NCBI GenBank assembly: GCA_021828525.1
Contig: JAJZGM010000094.1
Location: 1 to 5,680 of the forward strand
Length of the DNA stretch: 5,680 bases
Reading direction: 5' to 3'
Source: Nitrospirota bacterium
GTDB lineage: Bacteria; Nitrospirota; Leptospirillia; Leptospirillales; Leptospirillaceae
Position numbers and translations under genes: made by a program. Below the pieces are notes generated by a model. It worked only from the letters and a program-made list of their open reading frames with translations, was not told where the DNA came from and made no database searches. Positions 1 to 5,598 of this stretch are shown here, piece by piece. The number at the start of each line of letters is the position of its first letter. Position 1 is the stretch's first letter.

Positions 1-513
1 CTCTCCGGCCTCGACAGCGGGCCGTACCAGGATGATTCTCCGGAAGGCTCCCTTCAGGAGATGGTGGACGGCCAGGGCGACCGCAAGATAGGTCTTTCCG
101 GTCCCGGCAGGTCCGATTCCGAAGACGATATCCTTTTTCTTCATGGCACGGATGTATTCGAGCTGATGGAGGGACTTGGGAAAGATGACGCGTTTCTTGC
201 TGTTTATGGGGACATATTCGGAAAGCAGATCCTTGAGTGAAAGATGGGGGGAGCTCCGGGAAACGGAGATTGCCTGGCGAATCTCCTCTTCCCGGATCGT
301 ATACCCGGCCGCCATGAGGGATGTCAGGTCATTGATGACACGGGAGCCCTGGTTGACATCCTCTTCTTCACCCACCATCGTCAGGACGGGGCCATTGACC
401 GAAATGCGCAGATGGAAGGCCTCCTCGAACAGGTGAATGTGACGGTTCATCTCCCCCAGAAATCCGGCGGTGTCGAGATTGGGTGGAAGGTCCAGGTTCT
501 GACGGATTGCCAT
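1..513 (-). CDS. phoH: PhoH-family ATPase, N-terminal 171 residues (cut by window edge)
   Basis: This is a cytoplasmic P-loop ATPase of the PhoH/YbeZ family, which is linked to RNA metabolism and stress; the exact reaction is not settled. The sequence shows a Walker A motif, GPAGTGKT, at about residues 134-141. It is preceded by the usual family segment with PKSLHQLEYI and KKKDIVFGIG, and followed by LLKGAFRRIILVRPAVEAGE, which is typical PhoH. Residues 1-100 form the family's N-terminal region (a small domain with RISVNGPVLTMVG). Walker B and the C-terminal half lie beyond the left edge. The frame is open from the ATG at 513 to base 1. That ATG overlaps the stop of the upstream stress-protein gene by one base (TGATG), so translation is probably coupled. 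Family assignment is firm; the precise cellular role is known only from family knowledge. Confidence 0.93.
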   Translation of the reverse strand, partial: MAIRQNLDLPPNLDTAGFLGEMNRHIHLFEEAFHLRISVNGPVLTMVGEEEDVNQGSRVINDLTSLMAAGYTIREEEIRQAISVSRSSPHLSLKDLLSEYVPINSKKRVIFPKSLHQLEYIRAMKKKDIVFGIGPAGTGKTYLAVALAVHHLLKGAFRRIILVRPAVEAGE

Positions 514-1046
514 CAGTCCTTCCGGATGTCTTGGGTGAGAATCATAGGCTTAAGGGCATCCTTTTCCGCCATGTGAAGTTCCGCCGATTTTTTCAGGGAG
601 TCCCGGCTGGACGGTTCCTTGAGGATAAGAACCGGTACGGGAGAGAGATGCATGAGAGAGGTTGACACCGATCCTACCAAGAGGCGACCAAGAAGATTTC
701 TGGCATGGGAAACGAGCATGACAAGATCATACTGCCCTGAGACGGCCAATGCCGCCAGGGTGTGATCTGCCCTTCCCGTATAGACTCCGGCTGAAATCCT
801 CCCCGAAAGGGGCGAGAGGGAGCGGGCAATGGTGGTCAGACGGTTCATGGCCTCCTGGGCGACGGGTTCAAGGGAAACGCCAGGGAGCGGAAAGTCGGTC
901 GGAATCTCATGGAAGGCTTCGAGGACAAATGCTGCATGAATTTCTTCCAGGTCGGCTCCGGCAATCTCCCGGATCTGCCGGAGAATCTCCGGAGAAAGGG
1001 GGGCGAGGTCGGAAGGAAAAAGGATACGGTGAAAGGAACAGGACAT
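513..1046 (-). CDS. Universal stress protein (UspA family), 177 aa
   Basis: This is a small cytoplasmic universal stress protein. The Usp fold is indicated by the opening strand FHRILFPSDLAPLS (residues 5-18), by the strand YDLVMLVSHA (106-115), and by the closing signature GRLLVGSVSTSLMHLSPVPV (120-139). The classical ATP-binding pattern G-x2-G-x9-G-S/T is only partly present: the terminal GS (125-126) is there, but the earlier glycines are replaced around SHARN. ATP binding is therefore uncertain. Residues after about 143 form a charged tail of about 35 aa not needed for the fold. I chose the ATG at 1046 because AAGGGGAG precedes it by 11 nt. An ATG eight codons earlier (1070) has no ribosome binding site. 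The stop overlaps the phoH start, suggesting a two-gene unit. Family is confident; the stress it responds to is unknown. Confidence 0.85.
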   Translation of the reverse strand: MSCSFHRILFPSDLAPLSPEILRQIREIAGADLEEIHAAFVLEAFHEIPTDFPLPGVSLEPVAQEAMNRLTTIARSLSPLSGRISAGVYTGRADHTLAALAVSGQYDLVMLVSHARNLLGRLLVGSVSTSLMHLSPVPVLILKEPSSRDSLKKSAELHMAEKDALKPMILTQDIRKD

Positions 1047-1057
1047 AGAAGACACGA

Positions 1058-1065
1058 CTCCCCTT
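1058..1065 (-). promoter_or_regulatory. Ribosome binding site that sets the usp start
   Basis: The minus strand reads AAGGGGAG here, 11 nt before the ATG at 1046. The spacing is slightly long, but it is the only good match in this stretch. It lies downstream of the alternative ATG at 1070, so it favours the shorter protein. Confidence 0.5.
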
Positions 1066-1171
1066 GACATTCGGGTGGTCAGGAAAATTCCGAAAACTGC
1101 TGATCAAGGATATCACAGCTTAAGCCGGTTGATCCAATCAGACCCTGGCAGAAAAGGGAAATCAGGAGAAT

Positions 1172-1195
1172 GCGGACAATCCGGAGATTGTCCGC
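1172..1195 (-). terminator. Stem-loop after the cytochrome c gene
   Basis: A perfect 10-bp stem (GCGGACAATC paired with GATTGTCCGC) with a 4-nt loop begins about 13 bp past the cytochrome stop codon. On the minus strand it is followed by ATTCTCCTGATTTCCCTTTT, which is pyrimidine-rich but has no immediate T run. It is either a weak intrinsic terminator or a stem that protects the mRNA 3' end. The rest of the 1047-1208 gap should also hold the usp promoter, but I see no convincing -35/-10 pair there. Confidence 0.6.
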
Positions 1196-1208
1196 GAATG
1201 GGAAGGAG

Positions 1209-1796
1209 TTAATGGAGAGAGAGGTCAGGGGAGGAAGAGTTTTTCGCCAGGGTTCCCTCTGATCGGGTCTTTGTCATGGCGGATTCCTCATGGACAGGTT
1301 GTTTGGCGACCCAGTCCGCTGACCCGGTCACGCAATCCATGTCACCACCGCATCCCAGGCTCCGTTCATACAGAACAGCCTCCCAGGCCTGCTTGTCGGT
1401 GATCTGTCCCGCAGAAACAAACCCGACCATAGCCGGCTGGAGAGGGGAGCCGTTGGTGACAACCCACACCATTTCTCCTGCGGTCCGGACCTGGTCAAAT
1501 TTGTGATTTGTAAAATTGCGGGGGGCGGGATCCATCCCTGCCGCTCCCGGACCATCCCCCTTTCCTCCGGCTCCATGGCAGGTGTAACAGGTCCCGGCCC
1601 CGGTGAAGACATCCTTTCCTTTGGCGATGGTATCGGCCGTGACGGGAAAAGGTGGTTTCATGGCCTTGGCTGCTGCGATCTGATCCGCAGGGACACGGGG
1701 TTTCAGGATATCGAGTTCCCCCGCCTGGGCGGGAAAGGAAAACAAGAGAGCCACGGTCATTCCCATTCCTGCCTGAATCAAACGCCACTTTTGCAT
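1209..1796 (-). CDS. Exported mono-haem cytochrome c, 195 aa
   Basis: This is a class I-type c cytochrome that should act outside the cytoplasmic membrane as an electron carrier; its partner is unknown. Residues 1-25 are a signal peptide (basic start, hydrophobic core VALLFSF, cleavage after AQA). The haem site is CYTCH (70-74), followed by a glycine-rich segment with GKGDGPG and PAPRNFT that is common in cytochromes of the cbb3-type/cytochrome c6-like class. M123, in PAMVGF, is the likely axial ligand. C149 and C155 are two further cysteines that could form a disulfide. Residues 160-195 are a low-complexity polar tail. The start at 1796 has AAGGAGA 6 nt upstream; the frame stays open 29 codons further up, but that stretch has no signal peptide. 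The gene has its own promoter region and lies beyond the terminator of the nirK operon, so it is probably expressed separately. Confidence 0.88.
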   Translation of the reverse strand: MQKWRLIQAGMGMTVALLFSFPAQAGELDILKPRVPADQIAAAKAMKPPFPVTADTIAKGKDVFTGAGTCYTCHGAGGKGDGPGAAGMDPAPRNFTNHKFDQVRTAGEMVWVVTNGSPLQPAMVGFVSAGQITDKQAWEAVLYERSLGCGGDMDCVTGSADWVAKQPVHEESAMTKTRSEGTLAKNSSSPDLSLH

Positions 1797-1802
1797 CGTT
1801 GG

Positions 1803-1809
1803 TCTCCTT
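1803..1809 (-). promoter_or_regulatory. Ribosome binding site fixing the cytochrome c start
   Basis: The minus strand reads AAGGAGA, 6 nt before the ATG at 1796. This places the start directly ahead of a normal signal peptide and rules out the longer open frame that begins at 1883. Confidence 0.8.
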
Positions 1810-1956
1810 CCGTGAGTTCTTCGGATTGGATGTGAATTTCGATATCTTCTTTCATGAGGGTTTCCCCGCTTTGGGTAAGGCAAACTTCAGAAAAATATGA
1901 AAAACGCGCAAAAACACCCCCCTTAATGGCTTAATACAAAAGGATGATTGTTGCGG

Positions 1957-1969
1957 GGTTGAATCAACC
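1957..1969. promoter_or_regulatory. Palindrome GGTTGA-A-TCAACC overlapping the -10
   Basis: Perfect 6-bp arms around a single central base overlap three bases of the candidate -10 and run into the predicted transcription start. The TTGA/TCAA half-sites recall the FNR family, but the spacing is far too short for an FNR box (TTGAT-N4-ATCAA). It is best viewed as an operator candidate of unknown type. Confidence 0.35.
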
Positions 1970-1994
1970 ATACCCCTATCAGGGGATTTGTCAA
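1967..1994 (-). promoter_or_regulatory. Candidate sigma-70-type promoter of the cytochrome c gene
   Basis: On the minus strand a perfect -35, TTGACA (1994-1989), is followed by a 16-bp spacer and TATGGT (1972-1967), which matches four of six -10 positions. Transcription would start near 1960, giving a leader of about 165 nt before the ATG at 1796. The weak -10 and the palindromes in and beside the promoter suggest regulation. This is inferred from pattern only. Confidence 0.45.
1973..1985. promoter_or_regulatory. Palindrome CCCCT-N3-AGGGG between -35 and -10
   Basis: Two perfect 5-bp arms around a 3-nt centre fill most of the spacer of the candidate promoter. A protein bound here would sit between the two promoter elements. 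The regulator cannot be named from the sequence. Confidence 0.4.
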
Positions 1995-2037
1995 TAGAAG
2001 GAGGCAGCTCAGGGGAAAGAGTTGAATGGGAAAGGAG

Positions 2038-2070
2038 AAAAAAGACAGGGGGGAGCCAAGGCTCCCCCCT
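2038..2070 (-). terminator. Intrinsic terminator of the nirK operon
   Basis: Read on the minus strand, an 11-bp GC-rich stem (AGGGGGGAGCC paired with GGCTCCCCCCT; 2070-2047) has a very tight loop. Three bases later comes a run of six T (2043-2038). It starts 12 bp after the nirK stop codon. This is a textbook Rho-independent terminator and separates the operon from the downstream cytochrome gene. Confidence 0.88.
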
Positions 2071-2082
2071 GGAAATGGGAGA

Positions 2083-3036
2083 TTACTTGAGAACGAGATT
2101 GGTCCCGCGTCCTGCCTTCGGATCGGCGTCCGGAGTGTTCATGAGGACGGTAATGGCGCCTCTGAGGGCGGCATTTAGCTGGTGGTCGACGATGGCATTG
2201 TTTGTCGGACGGTCCTTCGGAGAGACGATGTCCAGAATGTCGCCTTCGGTTGCGGCAACCCCATAGGTCTGCAATCCGTAAAGGACGTTTCGGGGATTCC
2301 CGTTGATGTAGACGCGATCCCAGATACCGGCAATCGGGTGCAGCGCAACTGGGAGGTTGACGTTGGCATTGACAAAATAGATCCGGACCCGTTCTCCGGG
2401 TTTGGCGACCAGAGCCTGGCGGGCATTGGGGTCATGAACCGGATCGTAATGAAAGACCCTTCCGTTGACAAGGGAGTTTGTCCAGTTCTTGTTAAGGAGC
2501 ATGGCCTGGTAATCGTCAGGATGCTGGAAGAGCTGTCCCTGCACGAGGACATATTCCCTGTCGGGTTTGGGAAACTTCCGGGAATACCCGCCCTTGGGGT
2601 CGACGATGATAACCCCGTACATGCCGCGGGCGATATGCTCGATCATGGGCATGGCTCCACAATGATACATGAAGACTCCCGGAACCTTGGCCACAAATTT
2701 CCAGTGTTCTTTGGTTCCCGGCTTGATGGGGGCAAACTCCTTCAGGACGTCGACCTGGGCTGCGTGAAAGTCCATCGCATGGGAGTTTTTGTTGGAGGCC
2801 GGGTTGATCAGTGTGAAATCCACGGTATCTCCCTGACGGACGCGAACGACAGGACCCGGAATCGTTCCGTTGAAGGTCCAGGCCGGGTACATCGTTCCCT
2901 TGTTGTCGATGGGAATGTTGACCTCCTTGGCGGTCATGACGACCTTCACGGTCCTGGCCTGGGCGGGGCCGGAAAACAAGCCTCCGATGGCAAGCCCTGC
3001 AATCAGTGATGCGAGTGTTTTCTTGGCGAGTCTCAT
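2083..3036 (-). CDS. nirK: Copper-containing nitrite reductase (NO-forming), 317 aa
   Basis: This enzyme reduces nitrite to nitric oxide in the periplasm. It has a signal peptide (residues 1-27, cleavage after PAQA) and two cupredoxin domains, close to the usual NirK length with no fused extra domain. All metal ligands can be placed by analogy with known NirK: type 1 copper H86, C126, H134 and M139 (YHCGAMPMIEHIARGM); type 2 copper H91, H125 and H285. The catalytic aspartate and histidine match D89 (in HAMDFH) and H233 (in LHPIAG, with the usual isoleucine two residues on). The short linker and GMYGVIIVDP resemble the AniA-like class. The start at 3036 has GAGAGG 5 nt upstream and a signal peptide directly after it; a longer open frame to 3177 lacks both. 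It is the last gene of the operon, 119 bp after the mono-haem cytochrome, and a 20-bp palindrome in that gap may allow separate control. In vivo activity is inferred. Confidence 0.9.
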   Translation of the reverse strand: MRLAKKTLASLIAGLAIGGLFSGPAQARTVKVVMTAKEVNIPIDNKGTMYPAWTFNGTIPGPVVRVRQGDTVDFTLINPASNKNSHAMDFHAAQVDVLKEFAPIKPGTKEHWKFVAKVPGVFMYHCGAMPMIEHIARGMYGVIIVDPKGGYSRKFPKPDREYVLVQGQLFQHPDDYQAMLLNKNWTNSLVNGRVFHYDPVHDPNARQALVAKPGERVRIYFVNANVNLPVALHPIAGIWDRVYINGNPRNVLYGLQTYGVAATEGDILDIVSPKDRPTNNAIVDHQLNAALRGAITVLMNTPDADPKAGRGTNLVLK

Positions 3037-3066
3037 AAGTCCCTCTCTTGTGTTAAGGATGGTGAT

Positions 3067-3086
3067 GGAACACCGATCGGTGTTCC
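3067..3086. promoter_or_regulatory. Perfect 20-bp palindrome upstream of nirK
   Basis: GGAACACCGATCGGTGTTCC reads the same on both strands and ends 30 bp before the nirK ATG. As DNA it looks like an operator for a dimeric regulator; its core ACCGATCGGT is of the kind TetR-type repressors bind. As RNA it would form an 8-bp stem with a GAUC loop. No T run follows it, so it is not a normal terminator. The AT-rich stretch just upstream (about 3100-3120) could hold a promoter, but I see no good -35/-10 pair. Confidence 0.6.
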
Positions 3087-3155
3087 CGGTTAAATAGAAA
3101 GGCATTAAAAAATTTTGGAAATTCCTCTTTTTTCCTCCTTCCTCGATGACAGGCT

Positions 3156-3530
3156 TCACTGGCTGTTGTATTTGCAATGGCAGAGGGTCCGGAGATACTG
3201 GACCATGTCCTTGATTTCCGACGGAGACAGGGTGTCTCCCCAGGGAGGCATGAGGACGGATTTGTCAATCGCCAATCCCCCCTCCTTGTCGGCCTTCGCC
3301 AGATCTTCGTCCGACCGCTGGGACATGTACTCTGCGTCGGTGTGGTTCCGGGGCTGGACAGACATGTCCCGGATATTGATCCCGCGCCCGTTGCCTGCAA
3401 TCCCGTGACATTGGGCACAGTAGGTCCGGTAATTATTCTTGGCTGAGGCGGCAAGGGACGTTTCGGACAATACCGGGGAGAGTGTCCAAAGGGCGATGGC
3501 GCCAAGAAATAAGAGAGAATTTTTATTCAT
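3156..3530 (-). CDS. ncgC: Mono-haem cytochrome c of the nirK operon, 124 aa
   Basis: This is a small exported class I c-type cytochrome, likely an electron carrier for the neighbouring copper enzymes. An N-terminal signal peptide covers about residues 1-30 (core LLFLGAIALWTL). Haem is attached at CAQCH (38-42), followed by GIAGNGRG. M94, in the sequence LMPPWGDTLS, is the expected axial ligand, and IKDMVQYLRTL is the usual closing helix. The C-terminus adds CHC (117-119), two unusual extra cysteines. The start at 3530 has AAAGGAGA 5 nt upstream and overlaps the end of the di-haem cytochrome gene by 8 bp, so the two are co-translated. The symbol follows from gene order in the Nitrosomonas europaea ncgABC-nirK operon, not from a database match. 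The cytochrome call is firm; orthology is moderate. Confidence 0.87.
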   Translation of the reverse strand: MNKNSLLFLGAIALWTLSPVLSETSLAASAKNNYRTYCAQCHGIAGNGRGINIRDMSVQPRNHTDAEYMSQRSDEDLAKADKEGGLAIDKSVLMPPWGDTLSPSEIKDMVQYLRTLCHCKYNSQ

Positions 3531-4242
3531 GAGATTCTCCTTTCGAAAGCGCCTGGAGATAATGCACGAGCTGGATGATGCGGGTCTCGCTCACATGCTT
3601 GTTCGGCATCCAGATTTTGGGATCCCAGGCCTGAGGGGAGCGGATATAGCTCGCGATGAACCGGGGTCTGAGGCGGTCTCCAGCGGTGTAGAGCTCCGGG
3701 CCCGAAAGCCCTCCGAAATCCGGCTTGACCCGGTGACAAGCCATACAACCCAGGAATTTGTCGAAGACAAGAGATCCCATCGATGTCGATATCGTTCCTG
3801 CCGGAACGTGTTCTTTTGCAATCAGATCGTCGTGGGCACGAAGTCTCATCAGGGCATCGGCCGCGAGTGTCGCATCGGCGGCGCTTAAGGCAAGATGGGG
3901 TTTCAGGGTCGATTCATCAACCATGTCCCGTTTTGGCCCCGGTTTGATATGGTCCGCATAGAATTCCCCTGCCGGCCGGATCCGGACAGGCTTCTGAAGC
4001 CAGGAGATGAGCCATTTTCGCCGGAACTTGTTGCCGGCGTAGAACAGGTCTGGCGCCTTCCTTTCCCAGAGAGCGTGAATCGAGGCAGGGGCCGGCCCAG
4101 TCAGGTTGTGGCAGGAGGCGCAGCGATTTTTGAGAAGAGTCATTCCGTCCTCCTCGCCCGCCCAGGCAGGTGAGAAGCCCAACATCGCCACCAGGGCCAG
4201 AAAAGCCGGATAAAGTCTCAAAGCTCGGTGCCGCTCTTTCAT
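3523..4242 (-). CDS. ncgB: Di-haem cytochrome c of the nirK operon, 239 aa
   Basis: This is an exported cytochrome with two haem sites: CASCH (41-45) and CMACH (166-170). Residues 1-28 are a signal peptide ending in AWA. The protein looks like an internal duplication: APDLFYAGNKFRRKWL (63-78) in the first half matches GPELYTAGDRLRPRFI (181-196) in the second. M212 (WMPNKH) is the likely axial ligand of the second haem. The first half has no methionine at the matching place; M107 or a histidine such as H98 could serve. The start at 4242 has AGGAG 7 nt upstream. A GTG at 4275, overlapping the oxidase stop, lacks a good ribosome binding site. The gene follows the oxidase after 29 bp and overlaps the next cytochrome by 8 bp. 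It probably passes electrons among the operon's copper enzymes. The symbol is given by operon analogy. Confidence 0.87.
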   Translation of the reverse strand: MKERHRALRLYPAFLALVAMLGFSPAWAGEEDGMTLLKNRCASCHNLTGPAPASIHALWERKAPDLFYAGNKFRRKWLISWLQKPVRIRPAGEFYADHIKPGPKRDMVDESTLKPHLALSAADATLAADALMRLRAHDDLIAKEHVPAGTISTSMGSLVFDKFLGCMACHRVKPDFGGLSGPELYTAGDRLRPRFIASYIRSPQAWDPKIWMPNKHVSETRIIQLVHYLQALSKGESHE

Positions 4243-4249
4243 GGTCCCT

Positions 4250-4254
4250 CTCCT
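4250..4254 (-). promoter_or_regulatory. Ribosome binding site choosing the ATG of the di-haem cytochrome
   Basis: AGGAG on the minus strand lies 7 nt before the ATG at 4242. The competing GTG at 4275, which overlaps the preceding stop codon, has no comparable site, and using it would add 11 charged residues before the signal peptide. Confidence 0.65.
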
Positions 4255-4271
4255 ATGATCAGGATGCTTTT

Positions 4272-5333
4272 TCACTGGACAGGAGTTCCCTTGAAGCGGG
4301 GATTACGGAAGATTCCATACCCTTTCTTCATGGACACGGTGTAGAAGAAATCCGGGTCATAGGTCTTGTCCTTGTCCTTCCAGACATACCAGTCCTCCTT
4401 GGGAATGCCGTCATATTCAATGACAGTCATGGGACCCCCCATCTCCTTGCCTCCGTTGGTCATGTGCTTGTCGATATGATCGTGCATCACGAACCGGCCA
4501 GGATTGTTCATCCGGACGATGGCATCGTAGCGTTCTCCAGGTCCGACCAGGATGGTGTCAACGAAATATGGATGAGGAAGCGGATATCCATCCTTCCGGA
4601 CAATGAGCATGTCGTGGCCATGAAGATGGATCTCGTGAAAGGCATCTCCGGCTCCGATGAAGTGGAACCGGACAATGTCCCCTTTCCTGACGCGGACCGG
4701 CATGTCGAGAGGGAAGGACTTGGCATTGACCGACCAGTAATCCGCTTGGTCTTTCGGTCCGCCTCCCCGTCCGTAATGGTGCGCATAGGGGGATTCCCAG
4801 GAGCTGTACATCAGGATGAAGTCCTTGGTGACCTTTTTCTCGAGTTTCGAGGGTTCTTTCGGATCGATGATGATGGGCCCCCACATGCCGCGCATGGCGA
4901 CATGTTCATTGACGTTCACGTGGCAGTGGTACCAGAGGGTCCCGCTTCGCTCTGCAACCCAGTGATAGGTGAAGGTATCTCCCGGCTGGATCGCTTCCTG
5001 GGTCACCATGGGTACCCCGTCCATCTTCCAGTTTCCGTGGCTCTGGTTGATGCCATGCCAGTGGATGGTGTGGGGGAGGGAGGTATTGTTGGTCACGTGG
5101 ACGATGACCTTGTCGCCCTCCCGGACATGAATGAGCGGGCCGGGGACCTGTCCGTCGAAGGCAAAGGTATTGAAGGTCAGGTCAGGGGCGACCCGGATGG
5201 TCACCTCTTCGATGGTCATGTTGAATGTCCGGGTGGCGGCATGAAGGGGAACAGGGATCGCCAGAAACAGCAAAAGCGGAATGAGGAAAAGTGCAAACCG
5301 TTCATAATGTCCGAAACGGGTGCGGGAGATCAT
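4272..5333 (-). CDS. ncgA: Two-domain multicopper oxidase, 353 aa
   Basis: This is a periplasmic copper oxidase of the two-domain (small laccase-like) family, expected to couple oxidation of a substrate or redox partner to O2 reduction. Residues 1-32 are a signal peptide ending in LHA. The first cupredoxin domain carries HTIHWHG (88-94) and WYHCHVNVNEHVAMRGM (134-150): type 1 copper ligands H88, C137, H144 and M150, with H91, H93, H136 and H138 for the trinuclear site. The second domain supplies HLH (236-238) and HDH (284-286). An aspartate sits where a type 1 cysteine would be, so blue copper is only in domain 1, as in the Nitrosomonas europaea enzyme. The start has AAGGAGA 7 nt upstream. 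It is the first gene of the operon, 29 bp before the di-haem cytochrome. Natural substrate is unknown. The family is firm; the symbol rests on gene order. Confidence 0.9.
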   Translation of the reverse strand: MISRTRFGHYERFALFLIPLLLFLAIPVPLHAATRTFNMTIEEVTIRVAPDLTFNTFAFDGQVPGPLIHVREGDKVIVHVTNNTSLPHTIHWHGINQSHGNWKMDGVPMVTQEAIQPGDTFTYHWVAERSGTLWYHCHVNVNEHVAMRGMWGPIIIDPKEPSKLEKKVTKDFILMYSSWESPYAHHYGRGGGPKDQADYWSVNAKSFPLDMPVRVRKGDIVRFHFIGAGDAFHEIHLHGHDMLIVRKDGYPLPHPYFVDTILVGPGERYDAIVRMNNPGRFVMHDHIDKHMTNGGKEMGGPMTVIEYDGIPKEDWYVWKDKDKTYDPDFFYTVSMKKGYGIFRNPRFKGTPVQ

Positions 5334-5461
5334 GGGGCTTCTCCTTAGTCACAGTGGTGGGGGGATCGTCCGAAGGGTCAATGTCCCTGATCCGGCCGGA
5401 AGAAAAGGACCGGAACCGAGCCCCTGTGAGAACGAGATTAACCCTATGGAAAAAAGACAAA

Positions 5462-5477
5462 TATGATGGGCGTCATA
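5462..5477. promoter_or_regulatory. Inverted repeat TATGA-N6-TCATA upstream of the operon
   Basis: Two perfect 5-bp arms are separated by 6 bp, the geometry of CRP/FNR-family sites (CRP: TGTGA-N6-TCACA). It lies just after the candidate -10, so bound protein would cover the transcription start and would more likely repress. It does not match the NsrR consensus well. The site is about 130 bp before the oxidase start. Confidence 0.4.
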
Positions 5478-5478
5478 A

Positions 5479-5484
5479 AGTATA
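5479..5484 (-). promoter_or_regulatory. Candidate -10 (TATACT) for the nirK operon
   Basis: The minus strand reads TATACT, five of six matches to TATAAT, in an AT-rich stretch. No good -35 occurs 16-18 bp upstream (nearest is GAATGT or AATGTC), so the promoter would be weak or need an activator. A transcript starting here would have a leader of about 140 nt. The remainder of 5334-5478 shows only the oxidase ribosome binding site and a short TCCGGCCGGA palindrome (5391-5400). Confidence 0.35.
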
Positions 5485-5535
5485 AAAATGTGAAAAAAGG
5501 GGACATTCTAGGGAATGAGGAAGCAGAGAAGGAGG

Positions 5536-5549
5536 GGAGTCCAGACTCC
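5536..5549 (-). terminator. Small stem-loop after the rightmost gene
   Basis: GGAGTC and GACTCC form a 6-bp stem with a 2-nt centre about 50 bp past the stop codon at 5599. The following minus-strand sequence is rich in C and T but lacks a T run. It may end the upstream transcript, but the evidence is weak. Confidence 0.3.
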
Positions 5550-5598
5550 AGAAGAAATTGCAGGAGAAAGGGGAGACGCCGGTTCCGGAAAGGCCTGC

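Noticed and set aside
1797..1883. Longer cytochrome c starting at 1883
   Set aside because: The added residues are charged and would bury the signal peptide; the strong AAGGAGA lies just before 1796.
1957..1969. FNR or NnrR box
   Set aside because: The half-sites TTGA/TCAA are right, but only one base separates them, against the spacing needed for FNR-family binding.
2182..3009. Open frame of 275 codons on the plus strand
   Set aside because: It is antisense to nirK, which has all its copper ligands. The plus-strand product has no recognisable domain.
3037..3177. N-terminal extension of NirK by 47 codons
   Set aside because: The frame is open, but it overlaps the end of the cytochrome gene and lacks a start with a well-placed ribosome binding site. 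The signal peptide begins at 3036. An AAGGAGG near 3140 is about 28 nt from the nearest in-frame ATG, too far to use.
4243..4275. GTG start for the di-haem cytochrome overlapping the oxidase stop
   Set aside because: The GTGA overlap is attractive, but there is no ribosome binding site before it, while the ATG at 4242 has AGGAG at ideal spacing.
4170..5348. Open frame of 392 codons on the plus strand
   Set aside because: It lies opposite the multicopper oxidase, whose copper motifs and signal peptide are unmistakable on the minus strand. The antisense frame shows no known motif and is a by-product of codon bias.
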